From: Paenibacillus sedimenti
GTDB lineage: Bacteria > Bacillota > Bacilli > Paenibacillales > NBRC-103111
Length of the DNA stretch: 64,000 nucleotides
Assembly (NCBI RefSeq): GCF_014534655.1
Contig: NZ_JACVVD010000001.1
Location: 186,001 to 250,000, forward strand
Reading direction: 5' to 3'
Shown: piece by piece, positions 1 to 8,577 of the stretch
Layout of the letters: the number at the start of each line of letters is the position of its first letter
Numbering within the stretch: position 1 is the stretch's first letter
The notes under the pieces: model-generated
What the model saw: the letters and a program-made list of their open reading frames with translations, nothing else
Databases searched by the model: none
What the model was told of the DNA's origin: nothing
Translations under genes and position numbers: made by a program

Positions 1-192
1 CGTGTGAAGGCGGCCGGTTCGGAATTCCGGATTACGTATAGAAATCCGAATGTGCTGCCGGATCTGCAGGATCTTGAAGAAGGCTATCGTCTGTATGTGG
101 ACGGTGAACTTGTTTTCTCGAACGATACGCTTTGCCGAATAGAGCTTCCCTTGCGGGAACTAGCAAATAAGAAGGGTGCGATCCTATCATGA
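1..192 (+). CDS. C-terminal end of an unrecognised protein (5' truncated)
   Basis: The frame is open from the first base of the window and ends in TGA at 190-192, so only the last 63 or so residues are present. A GTG at position 4 could pass for a start but has no ribosome-binding site in view, so I treat the gene as cut by the window edge. The visible part is polar, with a short beta-rich stretch around a YVDGELVFSN motif, and shows no family signature I recognise. Its stop overlaps the next start by four bases (ATGA), which implies translational coupling and a shared operon with the BNR-repeat gene that follows. Function unknown. Confidence 0.55.
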   Translation, partial: RVKAAGSEFRITYRNPNVLPDLQDLEEGYRLYVDGELVFSNDTLCRIELPLRELANKKGAILS

Positions 193-1256
193 ATAGATTT
201 AATGGTGTCGTCTCCCGGGTCGGAACGGATACGCAGATTCAGGAGGCTTACCTTCCAGCTTATCATCCGAATGACAATCATGCGGCCAATTTGCTGGAGT
301 TAGACAATGGAGATTTGCTGTGCGTTTGGTTTTCCGGCAGCGGGGAGGGGAATCCCGATACGAACGTCGTCATGTCGAGATTACCGGCCGGGGCGAGCCA
401 ATGGTCGTCTCCGGTCAAACTATCCGACGACCTTGAGAGGTCCGAGCAAAATCCTGTCCTGTTCCAAGCGCCAAACGGAAACCTTTGGCTCTTCCATACG
501 TCGAACGAACCCCACAATCAGAAAACGTCCAGGATCGTTTATCGAATATCGGAAGATCGCGGGGTTACGTGGCGTGCCGCAGAGGTTTTGTCTGACGGAC
601 CGGGAATCTTTTTGCGGCATCCTCCTCTTGTGCTGAAGAACGGCGACTGGCTGCTGCCGGCCTATTATTGCAGACTTGAAGGTCATTTCAGTGTAGTTTT
701 GATCAGCCCGGATCGGGGTGAGACGTGGAAGGAATATGAAGTGCCCGGCAGCATTCACCGGGTTCAGATGAACGTTGTGGAATTGGACGACGGTACGCTC
801 TTTGCGATGTTCCGCAGCCGTCAGGCGGACCGGATTTATACGAGCGTTTCCCAAGACCATGGTAAGACCTGGTCGGTTCCTGCCAAGAGCGATCTGCCGA
901 ACAACAATTCTTCCACTCAGCTCGTCAAGCTACAGAATGGCCACCTTGCTTTGATCTATAACAATTCTACGATGGAGCGCGATCAGTTCCGGTGGGTCCA
1001 AAGAAAAGGGGAATTCCGTAAAAAACCGCTGCGTACGCCGCTTACCGTCTCCATTTCGGAAGACGAAGGAAAAACATGGCCGTATTTCAGAAATGTCCAG
1101 ATGGCGGATCTGGAGTATAAGGATACCGAAGTCGGTTACTCCTATCCTTCGATCATTACGACTCGCGACGGCAGCATTCATCTTGCTTTTTCATATTTGC
1201 GTAAAGGAATCAAATACGTTCGTTTGCCGGTACAATGGCTAAGAGAGGGACAATAG
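189..1256 (+). CDS. BNR/Asp-box repeat protein, sialidase-fold (exo-sialidase-like hydrolase)
   Basis: A 355-residue protein predicted to fold as a six-bladed sialidase-like propeller. Four Asp-box motifs (S-x-D-x-G-x-T-W type) are visible: SEDRGVTW, SPDRGETW, SQDHGKTW and SEDEGKTW. There is no signal peptide, so it probably acts in the cytoplasm on imported oligosaccharides. Proteins of this fold include true sialidases, but also enzymes that remove other acidic sugars such as Kdo or DHA from pectin. The arginine triad of sialidases cannot be confirmed by eye, so the substrate is open. It overlaps the preceding gene by four bases and sits beside other glycan-degrading genes, consistent with side-chain trimming. 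Confidence in the fold is high, in the reaction low. Confidence 0.75.
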   Translation: MNRFNGVVSRVGTDTQIQEAYLPAYHPNDNHAANLLELDNGDLLCVWFSGSGEGNPDTNVVMSRLPAGASQWSSPVKLSDDLERSEQNPVLFQAPNGNLWLFHTSNEPHNQKTSRIVYRISEDRGVTWRAAEVLSDGPGIFLRHPPLVLKNGDWLLPAYYCRLEGHFSVVLISPDRGETWKEYEVPGSIHRVQMNVVELDDGTLFAMFRSRQADRIYTSVSQDHGKTWSVPAKSDLPNNNSSTQLVKLQNGHLALIYNNSTMERDQFRWVQRKGEFRKKPLRTPLTVSISEDEGKTWPYFRNVQMADLEYKDTEVGYSYPSIITTRDGSIHLAFSYLRKGIKYVRLPVQWLREGQ

Positions 1257-1322
1257 CCACTTTGTTATGATGAAGCAGGGGACGCGCATTTGCGGGTTCC
1301 CGCTTTCCCCGATTTGCTTCAG

Positions 1323-1338
1323 ATTCATGTACATGAAT
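1323..1338. promoter_or_regulatory. Perfect 16-bp palindrome upstream of the AraC-family gene
   Basis: ATTCATGTACATGAAT is identical to its reverse complement. It lies 39 bases before the chosen ATG of the regulator gene, in a 121-base gap. A symmetric site at this distance is typical of an operator for a dimeric repressor or of autoregulation, but AraC proteins more often use direct repeats, so the binding protein is unknown. Confidence 0.3.
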
Positions 1339-1377
1339 ACGCCAGATCACAAATACTTGTTCAAGAGGGTGACGGTT

Positions 1378-2268
1378 ATGAATGGGAGAATCGATCATTT
1401 AAGCGGCGATAAGTTCTTTGAAGACGATATGGATATTTTCTTGAATCGTGAATTGGAATCGTTTACAACGCTGCAGCACACCCACGATTTCGTTGAAATC
1501 AGTTTCGTTGGAGAAGGCTGCGGCTACCACTACATAGAAGATCAGGTTATATCCGTTAAACAGGGGGATTTGTTCGTCATACCGATCGGTACCTCACACG
1601 TATTTCGGCCATCCTCTCCGAAGCAGGATAAAATGCTAGTCATTTATAATTGCATTTTCCGTCTTGAACTGCTCGAAAAATGGAAGTATCTTCTACAGCA
1701 AGATTCCGTAACCTATCATACCATTCATGATCCAAGCAAGTGCTCAGAGCGATGGTTGCACTTCCAGGATAAGCACGACACCTTCTCATTGATCGTTCAG
1801 AACATGTACAGAGAATATTTAAAAAAAAGCACAGGGTTCGAGACGGTTCTAACCGCTCTTCTGATCCAGATGCTGGTAATGCTTCAGCGGTTTGAGATGA
1901 TTAATGAAACGGAGACCGCATCGTTTCGGATGTTCGATGAAGTCGTTCATTTCATCAAATCCCGTTATACGCATAACCTTACGGTTCAGGATGTGGCGGA
2001 TTACTTTTTTTTGAGTGCCAGCCATTTTCAACGTTTATTTAAAAAATCGACCGGCTTGTCATTTACGCAATATTTGCAAAACATACGCATCCAAAAATGC
2101 TGTGAGCTGTTGAAGTCTACCGATATCCCGATCTATCAGATCGCCAATCAGGTGGGTTATCAGGATATGAAGTTTTTCCATGCCCTTTTCCGTAAAAAAA
2201 CAGGGGTAACGCCAAGGCAATATCGTCAAAACTTCCAGGAGCTCGACGAAACAGAAATTTCTTGTTAA
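1378..2268 (+). CDS. AraC-family transcriptional regulator with N-terminal cupin domain
   Basis: A 296-residue regulator. I chose the ATG at 1378 because a GAGGGTGA ribosome-binding site precedes it; the frame is open further upstream from 1267 but without such a site. Residues about 20-120 look like a cupin sugar-sensing domain (HTHDFVEISFVGEG, then GDLFVIPIGTSHVF). The last 100 residues carry the paired helix-turn-helix of the AraC family (TVQDVADYFFLSASHFQRLFK, and a C-terminal IYQIANQVGYQD segment). Such proteins usually activate nearby sugar genes when ligand is bound. Placed between a sialidase-fold gene and an esterase-like gene, it probably controls part of this cluster. A good hairpin terminator follows directly. 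Confidence 0.88.
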   Translation: MNGRIDHLSGDKFFEDDMDIFLNRELESFTTLQHTHDFVEISFVGEGCGYHYIEDQVISVKQGDLFVIPIGTSHVFRPSSPKQDKMLVIYNCIFRLELLEKWKYLLQQDSVTYHTIHDPSKCSERWLHFQDKHDTFSLIVQNMYREYLKKSTGFETVLTALLIQMLVMLQRFEMINETETASFRMFDEVVHFIKSRYTHNLTVQDVADYFFLSASHFQRLFKKSTGLSFTQYLQNIRIQKCCELLKSTDIPIYQIANQVGYQDMKFFHALFRKKTGVTPRQYRQNFQELDETEISC

Positions 2269-2275
2269 TTTATGG

Positions 2276-2307
2276 AGCTGGCCATCGATATGGAGCAGCT
2301 TTTTTTG
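2276..2307 (+). terminator. Rho-independent terminator after the AraC gene
   Basis: AGCTG and CAGCT form an outer stem and CCAT/ATGG an inner one around a CGAT loop, followed by seven T residues. It begins eight bases after the regulator's TAA. The next gene starts only 25 bases further on, so either it reads through or it relies on a promoter overlapping this hairpin. Confidence 0.65.
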
Positions 2308-2331
2308 TTATGCGGAAGAAAATGAAGGGGG

Positions 2332-3390
2332 ATGGAGCGTTTGTGGTGTCCGGATCCGTATTTGGAACATGTGTATAGAAACGCGAGCGAAGAAGCGGGA
2401 CTTTCACCGAAGCGAGCATGGAACGAGCGAAAAGCCGAATTGCGCCAGAAGCTAATCGAAACATTGGGAAATTTCAATTTCAATCCTGCATCGGCAGACC
2501 TGAATCCGATTGTGCTGGAACGACAGGATATGGGAGATTATACGCTGGAACGGGTCGTCTACCAGACCGATGCCCATCTCCAGATGCCCGCGTACGTGCT
2601 GATTCCGCACCGGCTCGATGGAAAAGCGCCGGCGGTGCTTGCATGGCACGGACACGGATACGGCAGCAGGGAGATCGTCGGATTGCGACCGGATGGAACC
2701 GCCGATGAGGGCGAGCCGGGCATCCATCAGCATTACGCCTTGCAGCTTGTGCGAAGGGGCATGGTCGTTATCGCCCCCGAAATTATCGGTTTCGGCGATC
2801 GCAGGCTTTCGGCCGATTCGGGCAAGGATCCGAGGAAGAACAGCTCCTGCTTCGCTCTCGCCTCGCGTCTGCTCATGTACGGCAAAACGCTGGCAGGCCT
2901 CCGGATTCAAGAAGCTATCCGTTCGCTCGATTATTTGCTGACCAGGGATGAAGTGGATCCCGAACGGATCGGCGCTATCGGATTTTCCGGCGGCGGTTTG
3001 ATTGCCTCGCTCTCTTCCACGTTGGATGAACGCATCAAGGCCGTCGTCGTTTGCGCGTTCACGAGCACTTTTAGAGGCAGTTTATTATCGATGAACCACT
3101 GCATTGACAATTATATGCCGGCGATTCTTCCTTACGCAGATCTTCCGGAATTAATCGGATTGATTGCGCCGAGAGCGCTGTTTGTAGAATCGGGAATGGA
3201 AGACCCGCTTTTTCCGGTTGACTCCGTCAGAGAAGCTGCCGCTGTTTTGCAAGAGATTTATGAGGCGGAGGGGGTCAAGGGCAGATTTGAAGTCGATTTA
3301 TTTCCCGGGAAACATGAAGTGTCCGGTCGCAAGTCATTCGACTGGTTAGAGCGGCAATTGGAAGAACTGAAAGCAGGATTCCCCCTATAA
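2332..3390 (+). CDS. Alpha/beta hydrolase, acetyl-xylan esterase / dienelactone-hydrolase-like
   Basis: A 352-residue serine hydrolase without a signal peptide. The nucleophile elbow is G-F-S-G-G with Ser at about residue 219; GMEDPLFP and GKHEVSG near the C terminus fit the acid and histidine of the triad. The long N-terminal part before the first core strand (VLAWHGHGYGSR) matches the carbohydrate-esterase-like hydrolases common in Gram-positive glycan clusters. The likely job is removing acetyl or other ester groups from imported oligosaccharides. Start choice is uncertain: AAGGGGG ends one base before the ATG at 2332, while a TTG at 2341 would sit nine bases from it. An in-frame stop at 2323 excludes any earlier start. 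Confidence 0.75.
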   Translation: MERLWCPDPYLEHVYRNASEEAGLSPKRAWNERKAELRQKLIETLGNFNFNPASADLNPIVLERQDMGDYTLERVVYQTDAHLQMPAYVLIPHRLDGKAPAVLAWHGHGYGSREIVGLRPDGTADEGEPGIHQHYALQLVRRGMVVIAPEIIGFGDRRLSADSGKDPRKNSSCFALASRLLMYGKTLAGLRIQEAIRSLDYLLTRDEVDPERIGAIGFSGGGLIASLSSTLDERIKAVVVCAFTSTFRGSLLSMNHCIDNYMPAILPYADLPELIGLIAPRALFVESGMEDPLFPVDSVREAAAVLQEIYEAEGVKGRFEVDLFPGKHEVSGRKSFDWLERQLEELKAGFPL

Positions 3391-3394
3391 CTAA

Positions 3395-3436
3395 GCAATC
3401 ATCACCTATAATGCGTTCAAATGAGGGGTGTATAAT
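3395..3436 (+). promoter_or_regulatory. Promoter with GCA-N7-CCTATAATG element and TATAAT -10
   Basis: GCA at 3395-3397 and CCTATAATG at 3405-3413 are followed by an exact TATAAT at 3431-3436. The CCTATAATG block falls near where a -35 would be, and no good TTGACA is present, which suggests an activator-dependent promoter. A related CCTATAACT lies 21 bases upstream at 3384, two helical turns away, as expected for AraC-type direct repeats. The same element recurs at 19522 and 45266. It would drive the transporter operon from 3502. Confidence 0.5.
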
Positions 3437-3452
3437 AAAAGAACAAGAGCAT

Positions 3453-3466
3453 TGAAACCGTTATCA
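3453..3466 (+). promoter_or_regulatory. cre site (CcpA operator) upstream of the transporter operon
   Basis: TGAAACCGTTATCA matches the consensus TGWAANCGNTNWCA at every position. It lies about 17 bases downstream of the TATAAT -10, where bound CcpA blocks initiation or early elongation. This predicts carbon catabolite repression of the ATPase, solute-binding protein, permease and glycosidase genes that follow. Confidence 0.75.
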
Positions 3467-3501
3467 ATCGAGTATTGATGTGACCTATAGGAGGTACTGC
3501 A

Positions 3502-4623
3502 ATGGGGCGAATTCTATTAAACCACGTGGAAAAACGTTTTGGTAAAGAAAGAGCTTACGCTGTAAAAGATTTTAATTTGGAAATTCAGGACGGGGAATTT
3601 ATCGTGATGGTCGGTCCCTCCGGCTGCGGGAAATCGACGACGCTCAGGATGATTGCGGGCCTGGAGGATATTACATCGGGAGAACTGTATATCGGAGATA
3701 AATTGGTCAATCATTTGCCCCCGAAAGACAGGGACATTGCGATGGTATTTCAGAACTACGCCTTGTACCCGAACATGAGCGTATATGAAAATATCGCGTT
3801 TGGATTGCGGCTTAGGAAAATGGCGAAAAACGAGATCGATCAAGCCGTCAAAAACACATCGAGAATACTGGAAATCGAGCCTTTTTTGGATCGAAAGCCG
3901 AGACAGCTATCCGGCGGTCAGAGGCAGCGTGTGGCTCTCGGCCGGGCGATCGTCCGTAATCCCCAAGTCTTTTTGATGGATGAGCCTTTGTCGAATTTGG
4001 ACGCGAAGCTGAGAGTCCAGATGCGGACGGAGATTATCGGACTACAAAAGCAGCTTGGTGTAACGATGGTGTACGTGACGCATGACCAGGTGGAAGCGAT
4101 GACGATGGGGCATCGCATTGTGGTAATGAAGGACGGTGTTATTCAGCAGGTGGATAAGCCGAAGCTGATTTACAACAATCCGAAAAATATGTTCGTCGCC
4201 GGCTTCATCGGTACGCCTCCGATCAATTTCATTGAAGGAAAAATTCTTGAGAGCGATGGAGGGTTACTCGAGTTTCATACTAATCGGTACTTTTTGAGAA
4301 TTCCGCCCCTGCAATCGGACATGTTGAGAAAGCACAAGAAGGTCGACAGAAACGTCATACTGGGCATTCGCTGTGAAAATATTCATCTGGACCCTGTCAT
4401 CCGTGACGCAAACCCCCATGCGCAAATTACCGGGATTCAAAAGTTGAACGAATTGATGGGGGCGGACATGTATTTGTATCTGGACATCGGCATGCCGAAA
4501 CTGCTCATCGCCAGGGCTCAGGCCGATCATTTCTTTGAGGACAATAAGAAGCTTGTTTTAACACTAGATATGCAGAAAGCACTGTTTTTCGATAAAGATT
4601 CCTCGGAGAATCTGTCGTACTAA
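3502..4623 (+). CDS. Sugar ABC transporter ATP-binding protein (MsmX/UgpC family)
   Basis: A 373-residue ATPase that energises import by carbohydrate ABC permeases. Walker [10 protein letters not shown] is at residues 38-46, the LSGGQ signature at 136-140, Walker B ending in Asp160-Glu161, and the switch His at 194. The C-terminal third is a TOBE-type regulatory domain, as in MsmX and UgpC. A TAGGAGG site sits seven bases before the ATG. It is the only import-type ATPase in the window, whereas there are two permease pairs and four solute-binding proteins. Because MsmX in Bacillus serves several transporters, this protein may be shared. Expression is probably catabolite-repressed through the cre site at 3453. 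Confidence 0.92.
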   Translation: MGRILLNHVEKRFGKERAYAVKDFNLEIQDGEFIVMVGPSGCGKSTTLRMIAGLEDITSGELYIGDKLVNHLPPKDRDIAMVFQNYALYPNMSVYENIAFGLRLRKMAKNEIDQAVKNTSRILEIEPFLDRKPRQLSGGQRQRVALGRAIVRNPQVFLMDEPLSNLDAKLRVQMRTEIIGLQKQLGVTMVYVTHDQVEAMTMGHRIVVMKDGVIQQVDKPKLIYNNPKNMFVAGFIGTPPINFIEGKILESDGGLLEFHTNRYFLRIPPLQSDMLRKHKKVDRNVILGIRCENIHLDPVIRDANPHAQITGIQKLNELMGADMYLYLDIGMPKLLIARAQADHFFEDNKKLVLTLDMQKALFFDKDSSENLSY

Positions 4624-4640
4624 GCAGTGCAGCGGGAGGG

Positions 4641-7616
4641 ATGGAGTTGAAAGCGTTATTAAGAACTCGGGCATGGATATCCGTCATGCTGGCGCTTTTA
4701 TGCGTGCTGGGCCCGACGCTATCCGTACTGGCTGATAACAACGGCGCCCTGCCTCAAGCAGGTTCCAAGGCCGGCAGCATTGATCATACAACGATTGCAT
4801 CCAAAAATTTGATTCCTACTTATGCTAAAGTGCTTGACGGGTGGCAAAAAAATGGCGCCAAAGCCAATCATAATAGCAGCATCACGATTTCCGGATCTAA
4901 ACTTGCCGCTAAATCGGCTAACGCCAACGCTGCTGTAGGGACCTACAACGGGAAGAACGGCGTATTGATTTGGAGCGCCAAAGGCGACGAATGGGTCGAA
5001 TACGAGCTGGATGTCGCGCAAGGCGGACTCTATGCGATTGAAATGTCCTATCATCCGTTCGTGGATTCGAGAGACCGCAAACCGATTGCTCTGGGCCTGA
5101 CTGTGGACGGCTTGTCTCCGTTCATAGAGTCCAAGTCGCTTGAGCTTTATCGTCATTGGAAGGATAAGCTTCCGATTGTCAAAGATGACAACGGCGATGA
5201 AATACGTCCGGCAGCGGTAGACATATCAGGGTGGCACACATGGGAATTGCGCGATATGTCCGGCGCATACTTGGATCCGCTGCTATGGAATTTGACGCCC
5301 GGGAAACACAAAATTCGCTTGTCCGGCAGCGATCCGATGGCACTTGAATCGATCACGTTCAAATCGCCTGTCCCTGTGGCGGACTATCTAACCGTAAGAA
5401 ACGGACTGCCGAAGGACGCACCTCCCGTACAGGCCGAGCCGATTGTGATCGAAGCGGAGCATGTTGAGTGGAAGAACGACTCTTCCATCACGCTGGCCTT
5501 CGACAACGATATCGCCAACAGCCCTTATGTACGCGGAAAAATCAGCTACAATACGATCGACGGAACTCACTGGTCGACGAAAAATCAGGAAATCAGCTGG
5601 AGCTTTGATGCACCTGAGACCGGTTTTTATAAGATCGCGGTGCGCGAGCAGCAGTCGTTCGTCTCCAACCGTGCATCATTCCGCTCGATTATGATCAACG
5701 GCAATGTGCCGTTTGCCGAACTGAAAGCGTATCGGTTCCCGTATGCATCAGGCTGGAAAGGGGTCGCGCTGGCCGACGATCAGGGCGTGCCGTACGAATT
5801 TTATTTGCAAAAAGGCACCAATACGATTTCAATGCGTGTCACACAAGCCCCCGTTATTCCGATAGCTGCCGATATGGATGAAGCCACCGAGACATTGGTT
5901 AAGCTGTCCTCCGATCTGCGTACGTTAACCGGCGGCGTTGACGATAAAAACCGGACATGGGATCTCAAAAAAGATTTGCCCGGATTCGTCGATCAACTGC
6001 AGGAATTAAGCGATAAGCTTACTGCAACCAGGGAGCAGTTGATTTCGATCAACGGACGCCCGGATGCGATATCCCAGGGACTAGTCACTGTCAGTAAAGA
6101 TATTGAAACGCTTTTGAAATATCCGGATGAAATTCCGTACGATGCAGGCCGAATGAATAAAATGCAAGGCAAGCTTGCTGAACTGCTCAAACAGCTCAGC
6201 TCCCAACCGCTTCAATTAGACCGTATCTATGTCGTTCCGGCAAATAAGCCGTTGCCGAAGATGGAAGCTACCTTTATGGAAAAGATCCAGGGATCGCTCA
6301 TCAATTTTATTAATTCCTTTAAAACCAATGAGAAGTCAGGCACTGCGGACGATCAAGTGCTTAATGTTTGGATGAACCGCGGACGGGATTACGTCAATTT
6401 GCTGCAAACCATGGCGGATGAAATTTTTACGCCGCAAACGGGAATCAAAGTGAAGGTAAACCTCCTTAAGGATGATAAGCTGCTCTTATTCATGAATGCT
6501 GCCGGAATCGCTCCCGACGTCGGGATCGGTTTGCCGCACGATACGCCGTTTGATTACGCGATTCGCAACGGGATTTATAATCTCAAGCAATTCCCGGACT
6601 TCGATGAAGTTTATACCAAGTTCGCTCCAGGCGCGTGGATGCCTTACTTTTATGATGGAGGGTACTATGCCGTTCCGGAGACGCAAGCGTTCTCCGTCAT
6701 GTATTACCGTAAAGATATTTTGCAGAATCTCGGGTTGAGCGTTCCGGACACATGGGATGACGTTTACCGAATGCTCCCGGTTCTTCAGCAGAACGGCATG
6801 AACTTTACCCCGGTCGAGCACAGCATATTTCTGCAAATGCATGGGCTTGAATACTACAAGCAGGACGGTTCTGGAACGGGATTAAGTTCGGAGAAAGGTT
6901 TTGAAGCGTTCAAGGCATGGACCGATTTGCAAAACAAATACGGGATCGATCAAAAAAGTGACAACTTCGTCCAGCATTTCCGGAACGGCTCGTATCCGAT
7001 CGGCGTTGCTGACTTGAATGCGTATCTCCAATTGACTGTTGCCGCACCGGAGCTGAACGGCGTGTGGGGCGTGGCTCCGATTCCCGGCGTTAAGCAGGAG
7101 GATGGAACCGTAGTCCGGTGGACAGGAGGCAACGGTGGAGACCAGTTCGCTTCGGCGATTTTCAAGCACACGAAGAAACCGCAGGAAAGCTGGGAGTTCC
7201 TGAAATGGTGGATGTCCGCAGATGTGCAGGAAAGGTACGGAACCGACTTGGAAACGCTCAACGGCGTAACGTTCCGCTGGTACACGTCCAATGTCGATGC
7301 GTTCGCGAAGCTTCCGTGGAAGGAAGATGATAAGCAAGCCATTCTGGAACAGTGGAAATGGTTCCGTGAAGTGGCCAAAGTGCCCGGCAGTTATTATATG
7401 GAGCGGGAGATGATGAATGCATGGACCCGAACCGTAATTGGCGGGGAGAACTATCGGACTTCTCTCGAGTCAGCCATCAAAGAAGTCGACAGGGAAGTCA
7501 AAAGGAAAATGCAGGAGTTTCATTTTATCGATACGAACGGAAATTTGGTACGCTCATTGAATTTACCGGTGATTACGAAGCCGTGGGAAGGAGTGGATAA
7601 GTATGTTAAAAAGTGA
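4641..7616 (+). CDS. Large extracellular solute-binding protein with N-terminal carbohydrate-binding-like modules
   Basis: A 991-residue secreted protein, about twice the normal size of a sugar-binding component. A signal peptide (hydrophobic core SVMLALLCVLGPTLSVLA) is followed by two beta-sandwich-like modules, roughly 60-255 and 265-410; the second opens with IVIEAEHVEW as in CBM6/CBM35-type domains. A helical, probably coiled-coil segment spans about 415-560. The last 430 residues are a family-1 type solute-binding domain (VLNVWMNRGRDYVNLL; PETQAFSVMYYRKDIL). No lipobox Cys is present, so retention at the surface must rely on the extra modules. The SD GGGAGGG abuts the ATG; a TTG at 4647 is spaced six bases and may be the true start. 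It overlaps the first permease by 14 bases. Confidence 0.85.
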   Translation: MELKALLRTRAWISVMLALLCVLGPTLSVLADNNGALPQAGSKAGSIDHTTIASKNLIPTYAKVLDGWQKNGAKANHNSSITISGSKLAAKSANANAAVGTYNGKNGVLIWSAKGDEWVEYELDVAQGGLYAIEMSYHPFVDSRDRKPIALGLTVDGLSPFIESKSLELYRHWKDKLPIVKDDNGDEIRPAAVDISGWHTWELRDMSGAYLDPLLWNLTPGKHKIRLSGSDPMALESITFKSPVPVADYLTVRNGLPKDAPPVQAEPIVIEAEHVEWKNDSSITLAFDNDIANSPYVRGKISYNTIDGTHWSTKNQEISWSFDAPETGFYKIAVREQQSFVSNRASFRSIMINGNVPFAELKAYRFPYASGWKGVALADDQGVPYEFYLQKGTNTISMRVTQAPVIPIAADMDEATETLVKLSSDLRTLTGGVDDKNRTWDLKKDLPGFVDQLQELSDKLTATREQLISINGRPDAISQGLVTVSKDIETLLKYPDEIPYDAGRMNKMQGKLAELLKQLSSQPLQLDRIYVVPANKPLPKMEATFMEKIQGSLINFINSFKTNEKSGTADDQVLNVWMNRGRDYVNLLQTMADEIFTPQTGIKVKVNLLKDDKLLLFMNAAGIAPDVGIGLPHDTPFDYAIRNGIYNLKQFPDFDEVYTKFAPGAWMPYFYDGGYYAVPETQAFSVMYYRKDILQNLGLSVPDTWDDVYRMLPVLQQNGMNFTPVEHSIFLQMHGLEYYKQDGSGTGLSSEKGFEAFKAWTDLQNKYGIDQKSDNFVQHFRNGSYPIGVADLNAYLQLTVAAPELNGVWGVAPIPGVKQEDGTVVRWTGGNGGDQFASAIFKHTKKPQESWEFLKWWMSADVQERYGTDLETLNGVTFRWYTSNVDAFAKLPWKEDDKQAILEQWKWFREVAKVPGSYYMEREMMNAWTRTVIGGENYRTSLESAIKEVDREVKRKMQEFHFIDTNGNLVRSLNLPVITKPWEGVDKYVKK

Positions 7617-8577
7617 TGTGCAGGTACTTCCCAGAACGCTTGTTCCAGCCAAAATGCGAAAAAACAAAATGCTGTCGGTTTTGCAAACGTTATGGGAGTA
7701 CCGGGTTTCGTATTTATTCATCGCGCCATTCCTCATTTGTTTCATCATTTTTATATTACTTCCCGTCCTGTCCGCCCTAGCGCTTAGCTTCACGTATTAC
7801 AACGCAGTCGAAGCACCGCGCTTTGTCGGTTGGGACAACTTTCGGTACATGCTTTCCCAGGATTTGATTTTGATCAAATACGCGCTGCCGAATACGCTCT
7901 CGTTTGCGCTGATCGTCGGGTCCGGCGGATATGTATGCGCCTTTATGCTGGCCTGGCTCATTTCGATCCTGCCCGGCGTATACCGCAAATGGTTTACGCT
8001 TGCGATGTATACCCCGTCCTTGGCGAGCCTTGTCGCCATGAGCATTATATGGACGCCGATGCTCTCCAGTGACAGAATCGGTTATTTGAACAGTTTTTTA
8101 CTGAAAATGAGCCTGATTAGCGAGCCGGTGGCATGGGTAACGAGCAAAGAGCATTTGATGACTTCCATGGTTGTTGTATCGCTGTGGAAAAGCATGGGGA
8201 TCGGTTTCCTCGGCATGTTGGCCGGCATTTTGAACGTGAATCCCGAGCTGTATGAAGCCGGCAGACTGGATGGCATTCGCAGCCGACTTGAAGAGGTATG
8301 GTACATCACGATACCGTCCACGAAACCGCAAATGCTGTTCGGAGCAGTCATGGCCATCGTCGGCGCGATCCAAATTTCTTCCATCGGAACAGCGCTATCC
8401 GGCATGAATCCGACGCCGGAATATGCCGGACATATGATCACGACGCATATTGACGACTACGGCCTGAAACGGTTTGAACTCGGCTATGCGACGGCTTTGA
8501 CCGTTTGCCTGCTAACGATCGTGTACTTTGCCCAAAAACTGAGCTGGAAGCTGTTCGGTACGAAGGGGGACGAATAA
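7603..8577 (+). CDS. Carbohydrate ABC transporter permease (MalF/UgpA type)
   Basis: A 324-residue inner-membrane subunit with about six membrane spans, beginning with YLFIAPFLICFIIFILLPVL. The cytoplasmic EAA loop that docks on the ATPase is visible as EAGRLDG...ITIPSTKP around residues 220-245. The GGAAGGAG ribosome-binding site lies inside the end of the solute-binding protein gene, so the two are translationally coupled. Together with the following permease it forms the channel for the 991-residue binding protein. The N-terminal cytoplasmic extension of about 40 residues is normal for MalF-like subunits. Confidence 0.9.
   Translation: MLKSDVQVLPRTLVPAKMRKNKMLSVLQTLWEYRVSYLFIAPFLICFIIFILLPVLSALALSFTYYNAVEAPRFVGWDNFRYMLSQDLILIKYALPNTLSFALIVGSGGYVCAFMLAWLISILPGVYRKWFTLAMYTPSLASLVAMSIIWTPMLSSDRIGYLNSFLLKMSLISEPVAWVTSKEHLMTSMVVVSLWKSMGIGFLGMLAGILNVNPELYEAGRLDGIRSRLEEVWYITIPSTKPQMLFGAVMAIVGAIQISSIGTALSGMNPTPEYAGHMITTHIDDYGLKRFELGYATALTVCLLTIVYFAQKLSWKLFGTKGDE

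Noticed and set aside
189-1256. Calling the BNR protein a true sialidase
   Set aside because: The Asp boxes show only the fold; the arginine triad and the nucleophilic Tyr could not be confirmed, and no sialic acid catabolism genes are present.
1288-1316. GC-rich hairpin GCGGGTTCCCGC before the AraC gene as a terminator
   Set aside because: The loop would be only two bases and no T-run follows.
4648-4661. TGAAAGCGTTATTA, a cre-like sequence with one mismatch
   Set aside because: It lies in the first codons of the large solute-binding protein gene and is explained by coding for Lys-Ala-Leu-Leu; an exact cre stands upstream already.
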